A stretch of DNA of 63,896 bases from Otariodibacter sp. (GTDB lineage: Bacteria > Pseudomonadota > Gammaproteobacteria > Enterobacterales > Pasteurellaceae), in assembly GCF_029256985.1 (NCBI RefSeq), contig NZ_JARIDQ010000019.1:1-63896 (forward strand). Direction: 5' to 3'. The translations under genes and the position numbers were made by a program. Every line of letters starts with the position of its first letter. Position 1 is the first letter of the stretch. The notes under the pieces were generated by a model. It was not told where the DNA came from. It saw only the letters and a program-made list of their open reading frames with translations, and did no database searches. Below are positions 30,086-37,970 of the stretch, piece after piece.

Positions 30086-30661
30086 TTATTCACGAAATTT
30101 ATTAATATCTAATGTTTCAAATTGACGTAATAAATCTTCTTCGCTCTCTTCTTCATCTTGAATACCCAGTTCTTCCATTAATTGATGAACTCGATCTAAA
30201 CATTCATCTACAAATTTTTGATCATTAGCAGATAATCTTTTACCCGTCTCTAAATCATCTAAAAGTTGATTTAGGCACTCATTATTTTCTAATTGTTCTA
30301 ATTCGATTTCTGGCAAAAGTGGTGCTTTTTTTGGAATAATGTCTACCTTAGGAATAACCTTACCCTTTTCTGGTTTATTCACAAACTCGACCATAAGTGG
30401 CACTTTTTTACGACTACCAATGCGCGGATCTTTTATCTCTTTTCCCATTCCTTTTTTTTGTTCAGAACCATCATTAAAACGCGATCCAGAAGGTAATCCT
30501 TTATGTTTTTTTTTCTTCTTTTCTTCTCTTGATTGAAGATCTAATTCATAACGAGTTGGTTTACGTTTTTTTGTGGTAGGATGAACAATCTCCAACGATT
30601 TATCTGCTTTCCTAATCGGCATAACATCTGTTATACGACGTGTTTTTTTTGTACGACTCAT
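30086..30661 (-). CDS. yihI: Der GTPase-activating protein YihI
   Basis: YihI stimulates the GTPase Der and so affects 50S ribosome assembly. The 191-residue protein has the family layout: a very basic, disordered N-terminal half ([10 protein letters not shown]..., [15 protein letters not shown]) and an acidic helical C-terminal half with [19 protein letters not shown] and [10 protein letters not shown]. Three A tracts of 8, 9 and 8 on the coding strand encode Lys runs (plus-strand T's at 30452-30459, 30506-30514 and 30643-30650). It is the first gene of the yihI-DUF2489-hemN group. Confidence 0.92.
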   Translation of the reverse strand: MSRTKKTRRITDVMPIRKADKSLEIVHPTTKKRKPTRYELDLQSREEKKKKKHKGLPSGSRFNDGSEQKKGMGKEIKDPRIGSRKKVPLMVEFVNKPEKGKVIPKVDIIPKKAPLLPEIELEQLENNECLNQLLDDLETGKRLSANDQKFVDECLDRVHQLMEELGIQDEEESEEDLLRQFETLDINKFRE

Positions 30662-30773
30662 AGTCTCTTTATAGTAGTAATGAAAATAGTGATCGATTGT
30701 ATCATTAACTAAGAGGAATGAAAAACGAGGAATAATGAATACTGTAAGCGATGAGATCTCTCAATTTATTTAC

Positions 30774-30809
30774 TGTTTATAAAATTGACTACTTATCAAT
30801 GTATAAACA
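30774..30809 (-). terminator. Stem-loop directly after pgeF
   Basis: TGTTTATA (30774-30781) pairs with TATAAACA (30802-30809), and inner segments ATTGA/TCAAT extend the stem with small bulges. It follows the pgeF stop on the minus strand, but the T tail is weak. Confidence 0.4.
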
Positions 30810-30810
30810 A

Positions 30811-31554
30811 TTATTCCACTTCTCTTCTCCATATCAATGTTGCCATTCTCCCTGTTTTACCATCTCGACGATAAGAAAAGAAAGATTGACTCTCACTATA
30901 AGTGCAATGTTCGCCACCCGTAATATCAGTAATACCTAATTTATTCAACCGTTGCTGAGCTAATTGGTAAATATTACAAAGGAACTTACCGCTTGCAGTT
31001 TTATCTTCAACAAAAGCAAGATTTGCCTTTGAATCAACCGCACAAAACTGCTCCCTGACTTCATTACCAACCTGAAAAATAGAAGGCCCAATGGCAGGTC
31101 CAAACCATGCGGAAATATTTGGAGGAGATGATTTAAACTTCGCAACTGTTTCTTCTAATACACCATCACATAAACCTCGCCAACCTGCATGAGCAGCTGC
31201 AATTTCTGTGCCATCTTTACTGCAAAATAGTACTGGCAAACAATCAGCTGTCATCACTAAACAAACTTGGTTGGGCTGATCAGTGTAAACCGCATCAGCT
31301 TCTAAATCATTACCCTCGTATGGTAAAGTGAGGACTTTGGTGCTGTGGGTTTGAGTTAAGAAAGTAGGAAAATGAGGCAATTGAGCCTGCTCTACTAACT
31401 GTTTTCTATTCATTAGAACAGACTCTGGTATATCTCCAACATGATCACCTAAATTAAAGCTATCAAAAGGTAGCTCACTAACGCCTCCTTCTCTCAATGT
31501 GGTTAATGCTTGAATATTCGTTGGAACGGACCAAGTTGGAATAATATACTTCAT
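30811..31554 (-). CDS. pgeF: Peptidoglycan editing factor PgeF (polyphenol oxidase/laccase-like family)
   Basis: PgeF (YfiH) removes misincorporated serine-containing precursors and so keeps the peptidoglycan peptide correct. The 247-residue protein carries the family's zinc and active-site signatures: LTQTHSTKV, MTADCLPVLF and AAHAGWRGLCDGV, then GEHCTYS near the end. No signal peptide is present. It starts 8 bp after ridA and is probably in its operon. Confidence 0.93.
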   Translation of the reverse strand: MKYIIPTWSVPTNIQALTTLREGGVSELPFDSFNLGDHVGDIPESVLMNRKQLVEQAQLPHFPTFLTQTHSTKVLTLPYEGNDLEADAVYTDQPNQVCLVMTADCLPVLFCSKDGTEIAAAHAGWRGLCDGVLEETVAKFKSSPPNISAWFGPAIGPSIFQVGNEVREQFCAVDSKANLAFVEDKTASGKFLCNIYQLAQQRLNKLGITDITGGEHCTYSESQSFFSYRRDGKTGRMATLIWRREVE

Positions 31555-31562
31555 ACATTCTC

Positions 31563-31952
31563 CTATTTTCTTAGAGCGATTGCTTCAATTTCAATACCCA
31601 CGTCTTTTGGTAAACGTGCAACTTCTACACAAGAGCGTGCTGGAAATGTTTCATGTTTATTTTCAATAAAGAAGGCTTCATATTCTGCATTCACTTTATT
31701 AAAGTCATTCAGATCTTTTAAAAATATTGTAATTTTTACAATATCACCTACTGTTAAACCAGCTTGGATGATAATTGCTTTGATATTTTCTAACGATTGG
31801 CGAGTTTGTTTTTCAATCTCTGCTGCCACTCCACCTGTTTTAGGGTCAACAGGAATTTGCCCTGATGTAAAAACTAAATTACCTAAATCAACCGCTTGTA
31901 CATAAGGTCCTATTGCTTTAGGCGCATTTTCAGTATGAATAACTTTTGACAT
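31563..31952 (-). CDS. ridA: 2-iminobutanoate/2-iminopropanoate deaminase RidA
   Basis: RidA hydrolyses reactive enamine/imine intermediates released by PLP enzymes, in the cytosol. The 129-residue product has the usual length and the YjgF/RidA signatures [20 protein letters not shown] and [20 protein letters not shown], with the substrate-binding Arg. I start at [11 protein letters not shown] because AAGGAG precedes it; an upstream in-frame ATG would add 14 unrelated residues. An uptake-signal core lies at 31891-31899. Confidence 0.96.
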   Translation of the reverse strand: MSKVIHTENAPKAIGPYVQAVDLGNLVFTSGQIPVDPKTGGVAAEIEKQTRQSLENIKAIIIQAGLTVGDIVKITIFLKDLNDFNKVNAEYEAFFIENKHETFPARSCVEVARLPKDVGIEIEAIALRK

Positions 31953-32010
31953 ATAATTCTCCTTAATTTCAATATAGATGCATAATAAAGACAAAAGCTA
32001 GTTTGAAAGG

Positions 32011-32039
32011 TTTTACCTCATTTGTAAATAGCCTATAAT
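32011..32039 (+). promoter_or_regulatory. Likely yejK promoter
   Basis: TATAAT (32034-32039) has a poor -35 (TTTTAC, 32011-32016) at 17 bp. It lies in the divergent ridA-yejK gap, about 55 bp upstream of the yejK start. Confidence 0.5.
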
Positions 32040-32094
32040 CATCAATAATTTTTACAAAAAAATGAGCAAATCTTACCGCTTGCAAGGAATATTT

Positions 32095-33096
32095 ATGAGC
32101 ATTACTGTTACAGAAATTGTATTACATCAACTCCACCAAACTAGTGATGAGCCACCACAATTAACTACTGTATTACGAGATAATTTACTCACCATTACAC
32201 CTGAAGTAGAACAGATGATGCTACAACTTCATCAAGCCTACCAAGGTAAATCCAAAGCTTATGGTGTCTTCAAGTCCGAATCAGTATTTGCTCAACAACT
32301 TAATCGATTACTAGAACAAGAAACTGATTTTTTACCTTTTAGCCATAGTAGTGCAAAAATGCTGGCCTCTGAACTAGGAAAATATACTTTTGCATCGGGT
32401 GGTACATTTATTTTGTGCCGCTATACTTTTCTAGCAACTGAATATTTATTTGTTGCATTGATTGATAGTCGTAGCTCAATGCTTGTGGATGATAAATTAG
32501 ATATTAAACGTACTGAATATTTAGAAATTAACCAATACGATATAGCTTGCCGTATCAATTTGACTGAATTAAAAATGAATGCAAAATCTAATCGTTATTT
32601 AACTTTTATAAAAGGGCGAGTAGGTAGAAAAGTAGCAGACTTTTTTATGGATTTTCTTTCCGCAGAAGAAGGCCTCAATCCGCAATTACAAAACCAAACA
32701 TTATTACAGGCAGTGAGTGATTATTGTGAACAAGGTGAACTTGATAAATCACAAACTCAAGCGGTAAAAAAACAAGTATTCGATTATTGTAAAGAACAAA
32801 TTAATACAGGTGAAGAAATTACATTACAAGAGCTTTCCGCTACTATTCCAACCTTAAATGACAAGGATTTTGCGACCTTTACCTCTACTCAAGAATATGG
32901 ATTAGAAGAAACGATTCCGCCTGTACGCAACACACTCAAAACGCTGACTAAATATTCTGGTTCAGGGAAAGGTGTTACCCTAACATTTGATGCAGATTTA
33001 TTGAATCAGCGCATTATTTGGGATGAACTAAACGATACATTAACTATCAAAGGACTACCTGCAAATTTACGCGATCAGCTAATGCGTAATAAATAA
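32095..33096 (+). CDS. yejK: Nucleoid-associated protein YejK (NdpA)
   Basis: YejK/NdpA is a nucleoid-associated protein that binds DNA and may affect topoisomerase activity. The 333-residue product matches the E. coli family member throughout, with [31 protein letters not shown] and the C-terminal [15 protein letters not shown] start at MSITVTEI, preceded by AAGGA; a start 33 bp upstream is unlikely. The sequence ACCGCTTGC, a one-mismatch uptake signal, overlaps the ribosome-binding region. Confidence 0.94.
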   Translation: MSITVTEIVLHQLHQTSDEPPQLTTVLRDNLLTITPEVEQMMLQLHQAYQGKSKAYGVFKSESVFAQQLNRLLEQETDFLPFSHSSAKMLASELGKYTFASGGTFILCRYTFLATEYLFVALIDSRSSMLVDDKLDIKRTEYLEINQYDIACRINLTELKMNAKSNRYLTFIKGRVGRKVADFFMDFLSAEEGLNPQLQNQTLLQAVSDYCEQGELDKSQTQAVKKQVFDYCKEQINTGEEITLQELSATIPTLNDKDFATFTSTQEYGLEETIPPVRNTLKTLTKYSGSGKGVTLTFDADLLNQRIIWDELNDTLTIKGLPANLRDQLMRNK

Positions 33097-33160
33097 TGGT
33101 ATTTTTCAAGCTCTTTCGGTATGATCGAACCAATTATTTGAAACCAAAGGTTATGTAACT

Positions 33161-33538
33161 ATGAAAATGAAATCACTTGTAGCAGTACTGCTTCTTTCTT
33201 TAGGCATCAGTGCTTGTTCTACTTTAGAAAAAGTTGTTTATCGTATTGATGTTCCGCAAGGTAACTATTTAGAACAAGATAAAATTGACCTATTAAAAGT
33301 TGGGATGAATAAAGAGCAAGTGCATTACGTCCTCGGAACACCTTTACTCAATAATATGTTCGAAAAAGACCGTTGGGATTATGTATTTATAAAACGTGAA
33401 GGACACAATGATCCTATTCAACATCTTCTACAAATTTACTTCGACTCAAAAGGCTTAGTCAAAGAAATTAAATTAGACAGTCCCATTACTGATGAGCAAG
33501 AAAAGCAGAATTCTGGATGGTTTTCTGGGTGGTTTTAA
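33161..33538 (+). CDS. bamE: Outer-membrane assembly lipoprotein BamE
   Basis: BamE is a small lipoprotein of the BAM complex that inserts beta-barrel proteins. The 125-residue precursor has a signal peptide and lipobox LGISAC with C19 as the lipid-bearing residue. The SmpA/OmlA domain follows, with VGMNKEQVHYVLGTPL and DRWDYVFIKREG. It is separate from bamD, which lies 1.4 kb away on the same strand with rluD between. Confidence 0.95.
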   Translation: MKMKSLVAVLLLSLGISACSTLEKVVYRIDVPQGNYLEQDKIDLLKVGMNKEQVHYVLGTPLLNNMFEKDRWDYVFIKREGHNDPIQHLLQIYFDSKGLVKEIKLDSPITDEQEKQNSGWFSGWF

Positions 33539-33557
33539 GTCACAAGATGATATAACT

Positions 33558-33592
33558 ATTCCCGAATATATTTAATAAATATATTCGGGAAT
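33558..33592. terminator. Bidirectional terminator between bamE and rluD
   Basis: Two 17-nt arms (ATTCCCGAATATATTTA at 33558-33574 and its complement at 33576-33592) form a long stem between convergent genes, with AT-rich flanks on both sides. Confidence 0.8.
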
Positions 33593-33597
33593 TTAAA

Positions 33598-34575
33598 TCA
33601 ATAATCTAACTCATCTTTATACATTAAATAATCTGCTTTAAGTGCTTCAATTAACTCAATAAAGTCATCTGGAAGTGAGGCATGCCATTCCATTAACTCC
33701 CCTGTAATAGGATGTTCTAGACGTAACATTGCAGCATGAAGGGCTTGTCGTTTAAAATTCCTTAATACAGAAAGGAACTCTTCACTTGCTCCTTTTGGGG
33801 GTCTCGGGCGTCCACCATAAAGTTGATCACCGAGTAATGGATGAGCAATATGAGCCATATGCACACGAATTTGGTGTGTACGTCCAGTTTCTAATCTTAA
33901 ACGTAAACGAGTGTAGTTGCGAAAACGTTCCATAATACGATAATGAGTTACCGCAGGTTTACCCATTGGATGAACAGACATTGCAATACGTTTAGTGGGA
34001 TGTCTTGCCATTGGCTCATCTACTTTGCCTCCCTGCGTCATCACCCCACTTGCAACAGCTTCGTATTCTCGTGTGATCTTACGTTTTTGTAATGCGGTAA
34101 CTAAATGTGTTTGAGCAGGAACAGTTTTGGCCACAACCATAAGTCCTGTTGTATCTTTATCTAAGCGATGCACAATACCCGCTCTAGGAACTTCTGCTAT
34201 TTGAGGATAATAATGCAATAAAGCATTAAGAATGGTACCATTTGGATTGCCTGCACCAGGATGAACTACAAGATCTTTAGGTTTATTAATCACCAAAATA
34301 TCATCATCTTCATACACAATATTTAAAGGAATATCTTCTGGCTCAAAACGAATTTCATCTTCAAGCTCAGCTTGCACTTCAACTAGTTCTCCGCCAAAGA
34401 CCTTCTCTCTTGGTTTATTAATGATTTTACCATTTACACTTACTTGATTATTTTCTATCCAAACTTTTAAACGAGAACGTGAATAATCAGGAAATAGCTG
34501 TGCTATTGCTTGATCGAGTCTTACTCCCAATAGATCATTGGTTACTTCTGCTTGTAAAGTAATTTTTTGAGTCAT
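33598..34575 (-). CDS. rluD: 23S rRNA pseudouridine(1911/1915/1917) synthase RluD
   Basis: RluD makes three pseudouridines in helix 69 of 23S rRNA. The 325-residue product (E. coli 326) has an N-terminal S4 RNA-binding domain (about 18-75) and a catalytic domain with HRLDKDTTGLMVV, in which D139 is the nucleophile. It ends near the terminator shared with bamE. It is divergent from bamD, the same arrangement as in E. coli. Confidence 0.97.
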   Translation of the reverse strand: MTQKITLQAEVTNDLLGVRLDQAIAQLFPDYSRSRLKVWIENNQVSVNGKIINKPREKVFGGELVEVQAELEDEIRFEPEDIPLNIVYEDDDILVINKPKDLVVHPGAGNPNGTILNALLHYYPQIAEVPRAGIVHRLDKDTTGLMVVAKTVPAQTHLVTALQKRKITREYEAVASGVMTQGGKVDEPMARHPTKRIAMSVHPMGKPAVTHYRIMERFRNYTRLRLRLETGRTHQIRVHMAHIAHPLLGDQLYGGRPRPPKGASEEFLSVLRNFKRQALHAAMLRLEHPITGELMEWHASLPDDFIELIEALKADYLMYKDELDY

Positions 34576-34624
34576 TATATATAAAATTCCAACTAAGGTT
34601 TTGTTATTAAGTAATATTTAATAA

Positions 34625-34676
34625 GATGAATAGTACCATTTTTTATATAAACTTTGTGAATAATAGTGAGTTAAAC
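34625..34676 (+). repeat. Degenerate upstream copy of the bamD promoter region
   Basis: This stretch is roughly three-quarters identical to about 34798-34851. Shared words include GAATAGTAC, a T run, AACTTTG, GAA-AATAGT and AGT. The copy retains a sigmaE-like layout, TAAACTT (34648-34654), 16 bp, TTAAA (34671-34675), but with weaker elements. The offset between copies is 175 bp. The rest of the 324-bp rluD-bamD gap shows nothing else clear. Confidence 0.6.
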
Positions 34677-34822
34677 TTAATAAATTTTATTCAAAACAAT
34701 TCTATAGACTTAACTCAAATTAGACTACTTGTTGTAAAGCCATTTTTAACTCATTTAGATAAAATATTAAATTATGATTTTCTTATTAAGTGATGTCCGA
34801 TAGAATAGTACTACTTTTTACA

Positions 34823-34850
34823 TGAACTTTGCGAACAATAGTAAGTCAGA
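34823..34850 (+). promoter_or_regulatory. Predicted sigmaE promoter of bamD
   Basis: TGAACTT (34823-34829) is one base off the sigmaE -35 consensus GGAACTT. After exactly 16 bp comes TCAGA (34846-34850), close to the sigmaE -10. Transcription would start near 34856, about 45 bp upstream of the bamD ATG. The E. coli homologue yfiO is a known sigmaE target. Confidence 0.65.
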
Positions 34851-34899
34851 TTCGGTTACATTGACTTTTACCCGCAAACACTTTTATAGGTACATTATT

Positions 34900-35679
34900 A
34901 TGCGCAAATTAACGCCACTTCTTTCTCTTGCTCTTGCGAGTTTAGTTATAGCAGGATGCTCAAGTTCTGAAACTAATGAATTTGAAGGTATTCCTGCCCA
35001 AGATCTTTACAATCAAGGACAAACCTATTTACAAGATGGCGATTATAATAATGCTATCCGTTACTTAGATGCGATTGATGTTCGAGGACAAGAGGGTGCT
35101 TATGGTGAACAAATACAGTTAAGTATGATTTATGCTCAATATAAATCAGGCGAGTATTATAAGGCGTTAGATGCCGCCGAGCGATTTGCAAGAACCTATC
35201 CTGATAGTGCCTCTATGGATTATGTTTTTTATCTTGCAGGTTTGAGTAATGCTCGTTTGAGCGATAATTGGATTCAAGACTTTTTTAAAGTTAATGATTC
35301 AAAACGTGCAATGGATAATGTTCGTAATGCTTATGGTAATTTCCAAACCATTGTACAGCATTATCCTCAAAGTCAATACGTTCAAGATGCTCAGAATTGG
35401 ATGGTTTATTTAAAAAATCGTTTAGCAGAACATGAGTTTGGGATTGTTAAATTTTATATGAAGAGAGATGCTTATGTAGCAGCCGCTAACCGTATACAAG
35501 AGCTAATACGCCTTTATCCTGACAGTAAAGCTGCACATGATGCATTACCATTGTTACAAGAATCTTTTGAAAAAATGAAGATTGCTGATTCAGCACAAAA
35601 AGTTGCACAAATGATCGAAGCGGATAAAGATCAAGATTTCCCTAAAATAGTAAAACCATCTTATAGTGCACAATTCTAA
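34900..35679 (+). CDS. bamD: Outer-membrane assembly lipoprotein BamD
   Basis: BamD is the essential lipoprotein of the BAM complex that contacts BamA and recruits BamC and BamE. The 259-residue precursor begins MRKLTPLL, with a lipobox IAGC at C20, followed by five TPR-like helical repeats (about 35-240). These include DLYNQGQTYLQDGDYNNAIRY and YPQSQYVQDAQNWM. An upstream ATG at 34822 would add 26 residues before the signal peptide and would overlap the promoter, so I reject it. Confidence 0.96.
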   Translation: MRKLTPLLSLALASLVIAGCSSSETNEFEGIPAQDLYNQGQTYLQDGDYNNAIRYLDAIDVRGQEGAYGEQIQLSMIYAQYKSGEYYKALDAAERFARTYPDSASMDYVFYLAGLSNARLSDNWIQDFFKVNDSKRAMDNVRNAYGNFQTIVQHYPQSQYVQDAQNWMVYLKNRLAEHEFGIVKFYMKRDAYVAAANRIQELIRLYPDSKAAHDALPLLQESFEKMKIADSAQKVAQMIEADKDQDFPKIVKPSYSAQF

Positions 35680-35756
35680 ACCTACCATGTACTAAACCTT
35701 TTTTATGCTATGGGGGCGAATAATGCCCCTATACCCTTTATGAATGAGTAAACAGA

Positions 35757-36791
35757 ATGAAAATTTTAGGTATTGAAACCTCATGTGATGAAACTGGGGT
35801 TGCTATTTTTGATGAAGATAATGGACTTATTGCTAATCAACTATATAGTCAAATCGAAATGCATGCCGATTATGGCGGTGTTGTGCCAGAGTTGGCATCT
35901 CGCGATCATATCCGCAAAACATTACCACTCATTCAAGCAGCATTAAAAGAAGCTAATCTAACCGCTTCTGATATTGATGGTATTGCCTATACTTCAGGTC
36001 CAGGACTAATAGGGGCTTTATTAGTAGGTTCAACTATTGCTCGTTCCCTTGCTTATGCATGGAATATACCAGCTCTTGGAGTTAATCATATGGAAGGACA
36101 TTTATTAGCTCCTATGTTAGAGGAAACCCCTCCAGAATTTCCATTTATTGCATTATTAGTTTCGGGTGGGCATACTCAACTCGTCAAAGTAGATAACATT
36201 GGAGAATATGAATTATTAGGTGAATCCATTGATGATGCTGCAGGAGAAGCGTTTGATAAAACGGCAAAATTATTAGGGTTAGATTATCCAGGAGGTGCTG
36301 CTCTCGCTAAATTAGCTGAGCAAGGAAACCCTGATAGATTTACTTTCCCTCGACCAATGACAGATAGACCAGGGCTTGATTTTAGTTTCTCTGGGCTAAA
36401 AACGTTTGCAGCAAATACCATTAATACCCACTCAGATAATGAAGGGCATCTAGATGAGCAAACTCGTTGTGATATTGCTTATGCATTCCAAGATGCTGTT
36501 ATTGATACGTTACTTATAAAATGTCGTAGAGCATTACAACAAACAGGTTATAACCGTTTAGTTATTGCGGGTGGAGTTAGTGCAAATAAAAAATTGAGAG
36601 CTGATTTAGCAGAGTTAATGAAAAAACAAGGAGGAAAAGTCTTCTATCCTAGACCTCAATTCTGCACAGATAATGGGGCAATGATTGCTTATGCAGGTTT
36701 TATGCGATTAAAAAATAATGAGTATAGCGATCTATCTATCAATGTTAAACCTCGTTGGCCAATCACAGAGTTACCAAGTATTTTTGCTTAG
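35757..36791 (+). CDS. tsaD: tRNA N6-adenosine threonylcarbamoyltransferase TsaD
   Basis: TsaD transfers the threonylcarbamoyl group to A37 of ANN-decoding tRNAs, with TsaB and TsaE. The 344-residue product has the expected length. Metal-binding H111 and H115 lie in GVNHMEGH, and the ATP-binding [10 protein letters not shown] and the ASKHA motifs VSGGHTQLV and [16 protein letters not shown] are present. The first residues [14 protein letters not shown] are diagnostic. It lies 78 bp after bamD; a G-rich hairpin (35710-35732) sits between them but has no T tail. It is last in its strand block and followed by a strong terminator. Confidence 0.98.
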   Translation: MKILGIETSCDETGVAIFDEDNGLIANQLYSQIEMHADYGGVVPELASRDHIRKTLPLIQAALKEANLTASDIDGIAYTSGPGLIGALLVGSTIARSLAYAWNIPALGVNHMEGHLLAPMLEETPPEFPFIALLVSGGHTQLVKVDNIGEYELLGESIDDAAGEAFDKTAKLLGLDYPGGAALAKLAEQGNPDRFTFPRPMTDRPGLDFSFSGLKTFAANTINTHSDNEGHLDEQTRCDIAYAFQDAVIDTLLIKCRRALQQTGYNRLVIAGGVSANKKLRADLAELMKKQGGKVFYPRPQFCTDNGAMIAYAGFMRLKNNEYSDLSINVKPRWPITELPSIFA

Positions 36792-36811
36792 TAACTTTAT
36801 CTTTTTTAAAC

Positions 36812-36852
36812 GATCACTATAAAAATATCTTCTATTATAGTGATCTTTTTTG
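36812..36852 (+). terminator. tsaD terminator
   Basis: GATCACTATAA (36812-36822) pairs with TTATAGTGATC (36835-36845), followed by TTTTTTG. A strong rho-independent terminator about 20 bp after tsaD. Confidence 0.92.
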
Positions 36853-37189
36853 CTCCAAAATTTTTTAAAAGCAAGCTTAAGATCTTTTCTTTATCAATTA
36901 AAATAATAACAAATGCCTTGTATCTCAATACTCAATCTACTTAATTTTAATCAAAAATTAAATAGATCTATATGAGTTTTGCACAGCCTGAAATTGTCAA
37001 GATATAAATACATAATTTTTTTTATTATTTTTGATAGCGATCTCTAGAAAAATATTAACTTATTGATTTTAAATGAAAAGTTATTTTACAGCCAATTTTT
37101 ATAATATTGCCAAGAGTCTAGAGTTCATCAAGGATCTGAGCATTTAGAAAAAAGTTACTCACAAAGTTATCCACAGATTTTGTGGATAG
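36853..37189. other. Gene-free gap between convergent tsaD and methyltransferase gene
   Basis: No ORF is credible here. It is very A+T-rich and holds four GATC sites, mostly as GATCT (36888, 36963, 37039 and 37133, approximate). One segment near 36887 (GATCTTTTCTTTA) matches the oriC 13-mer GATCTNTTNTTTT at all but the last base. A DnaA-box-like cluster lies at its right end. See findings for interpretation. Confidence 0.6.
37155..37188. promoter_or_regulatory. DnaA-box-like cluster
   Basis: TTATCCACA (37167-37175) is a perfect DnaA box. TTACTCACA (37155-37163) has one mismatch to TTATNCACA, and the inverted TGTGGATAG (37181-37189) also has one. The perfect and inverted boxes form an 8-bp-stem hairpin, so an RNA role is the alternative. 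Confidence 0.5.
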
Positions 37190-37217
37190 AAAAATAGGAC
37201 AAAAATCCTATTTTTTT
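37190..37217. terminator. Terminator at the end of the methyltransferase gene
   Basis: AAAAATAGGA (37190-37199) pairs with TCCTATTTTT (37206-37215). The methyltransferase stop codon lies inside the right arm. The minus-strand read has a T tract after the stem, and the plus strand does too, so it could work both ways. Confidence 0.75.
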
Positions 37218-37960
37218 CTCGATTTAATGAATAACAACGGTGGACGATGTCTAAGATCCTTAAATTCATTATGCCACTGGGGAAGATCTTGCAACATTGG
37301 CTCTTCAACTTTTTCAATCATAAATCCAGATTCGATGAGTTGATTACATAATGTAGCAAAAGTACGATGATAGGTTTTAAAAGATTGTTTAAACCAATTT
37401 CTATCTCGCTCCCCTTCTTCGCGATAATAATTAAGTCGATAAGCGACTTGCTGCTTATTTTCATCTTTTTCCCAGCGGTTCCCTTCTCTAAAACAGGTTG
37501 TTATCGGATGTTCTTGGGAGAAAATAAGTTGCCCATTGGAAACTAATTTTTTTGAAATTTTATTAAGTAATGCAGGGAAATCCTCAATATAATGGAAAGC
37601 AAAAGAGCTAGTAATAAAATCAAATTCTTCTTCCACAATTTGATCGAGATCTTCCATAGGCAAACAATAGAAGTTATAAGCGGTCGGATCTTGATGATGT
37701 TTTGCAAATGTATCCTTTGCTTCGGCTAGCATCGATTCTGATAGATCTAGTCCAACAACTAATTTAGCTCCTAACTCTAGATAATGATCTAAATGAGCAC
37801 CTACCCCACAACCAAGGTCTAGCACTTTCTTACCTTTTAAATTAGGCAATAATGAAAACATCGTTGGTTTTTCGATGATTTCATTCACACTAATTGGATT
37901 TTCTCGCAATTTGAGATAACGTTCGAAAAAAATAGGGTTATCGTAAATACTTTTTTGCAT
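37208..37960 (-). CDS. Class I SAM-dependent methyltransferase
   Basis: The 250-residue protein has a Rossmann methyltransferase fold with motif I VLDLGCGVGAH (about 45-55), an acidic motif II VVGLDLSESMLAEA, and LPMEDLDQ and FDFITSSFAFHYI further on. The N-terminus reads YDNPIFFERYLKLRE. The substrate cannot be told; small-molecule methyltransferases of this shape are common. It starts 10 bp after uvrD on the same strand, so it is probably co-transcribed with it, although no functional link is known. Confidence 0.85.
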   Translation of the reverse strand: MQKSIYDNPIFFERYLKLRENPISVNEIIEKPTMFSLLPNLKGKKVLDLGCGVGAHLDHYLELGAKLVVGLDLSESMLAEAKDTFAKHHQDPTAYNFYCLPMEDLDQIVEEEFDFITSSFAFHYIEDFPALLNKISKKLVSNGQLIFSQEHPITTCFREGNRWEKDENKQQVAYRLNYYREEGERDRNWFKQSFKTYHRTFATLCNQLIESGFMIEKVEEPMLQDLPQWHNEFKDLRHRPPLLFIKSRKK

Positions 37961-37970
37961 CTGTTACAAC

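Larger units (their letters stand above)
37112..37217 (+). ncRNA. Possible small RNA upstream of the 37.2-kb hairpins
   Basis: A TATAAT (37100-37105) with no strong -35 lies about 85 bp upstream of two hairpins. The first is TATCCACA-GATTT-TGTGGATA (37168-37188). The second is AAAAATAGGA...TCCTATTTTT (37190-37215), which on the plus strand runs into a T tract and resembles an intrinsic terminator. A transcript of about 105 nt would result. There is no homology or expression evidence. Confidence 0.3.

Noticed and set aside
35710-35732. Terminator between bamD and tsaD
   Set aside because: The G-rich hairpin is real, but no T tract follows and tsaD continues in the same direction; it is too weak to call.
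36792-37207. Chromosomal replication origin (oriC) in the 37-kb gap
   Set aside because: DnaA boxes, GATC sites and an AT 13-mer are present, but the box number is low. The rRNA operon at the right edge is read toward this gap, whereas rRNA operons normally face away from the origin. No dnaA, mnmG, rnpA or atp genes are near.
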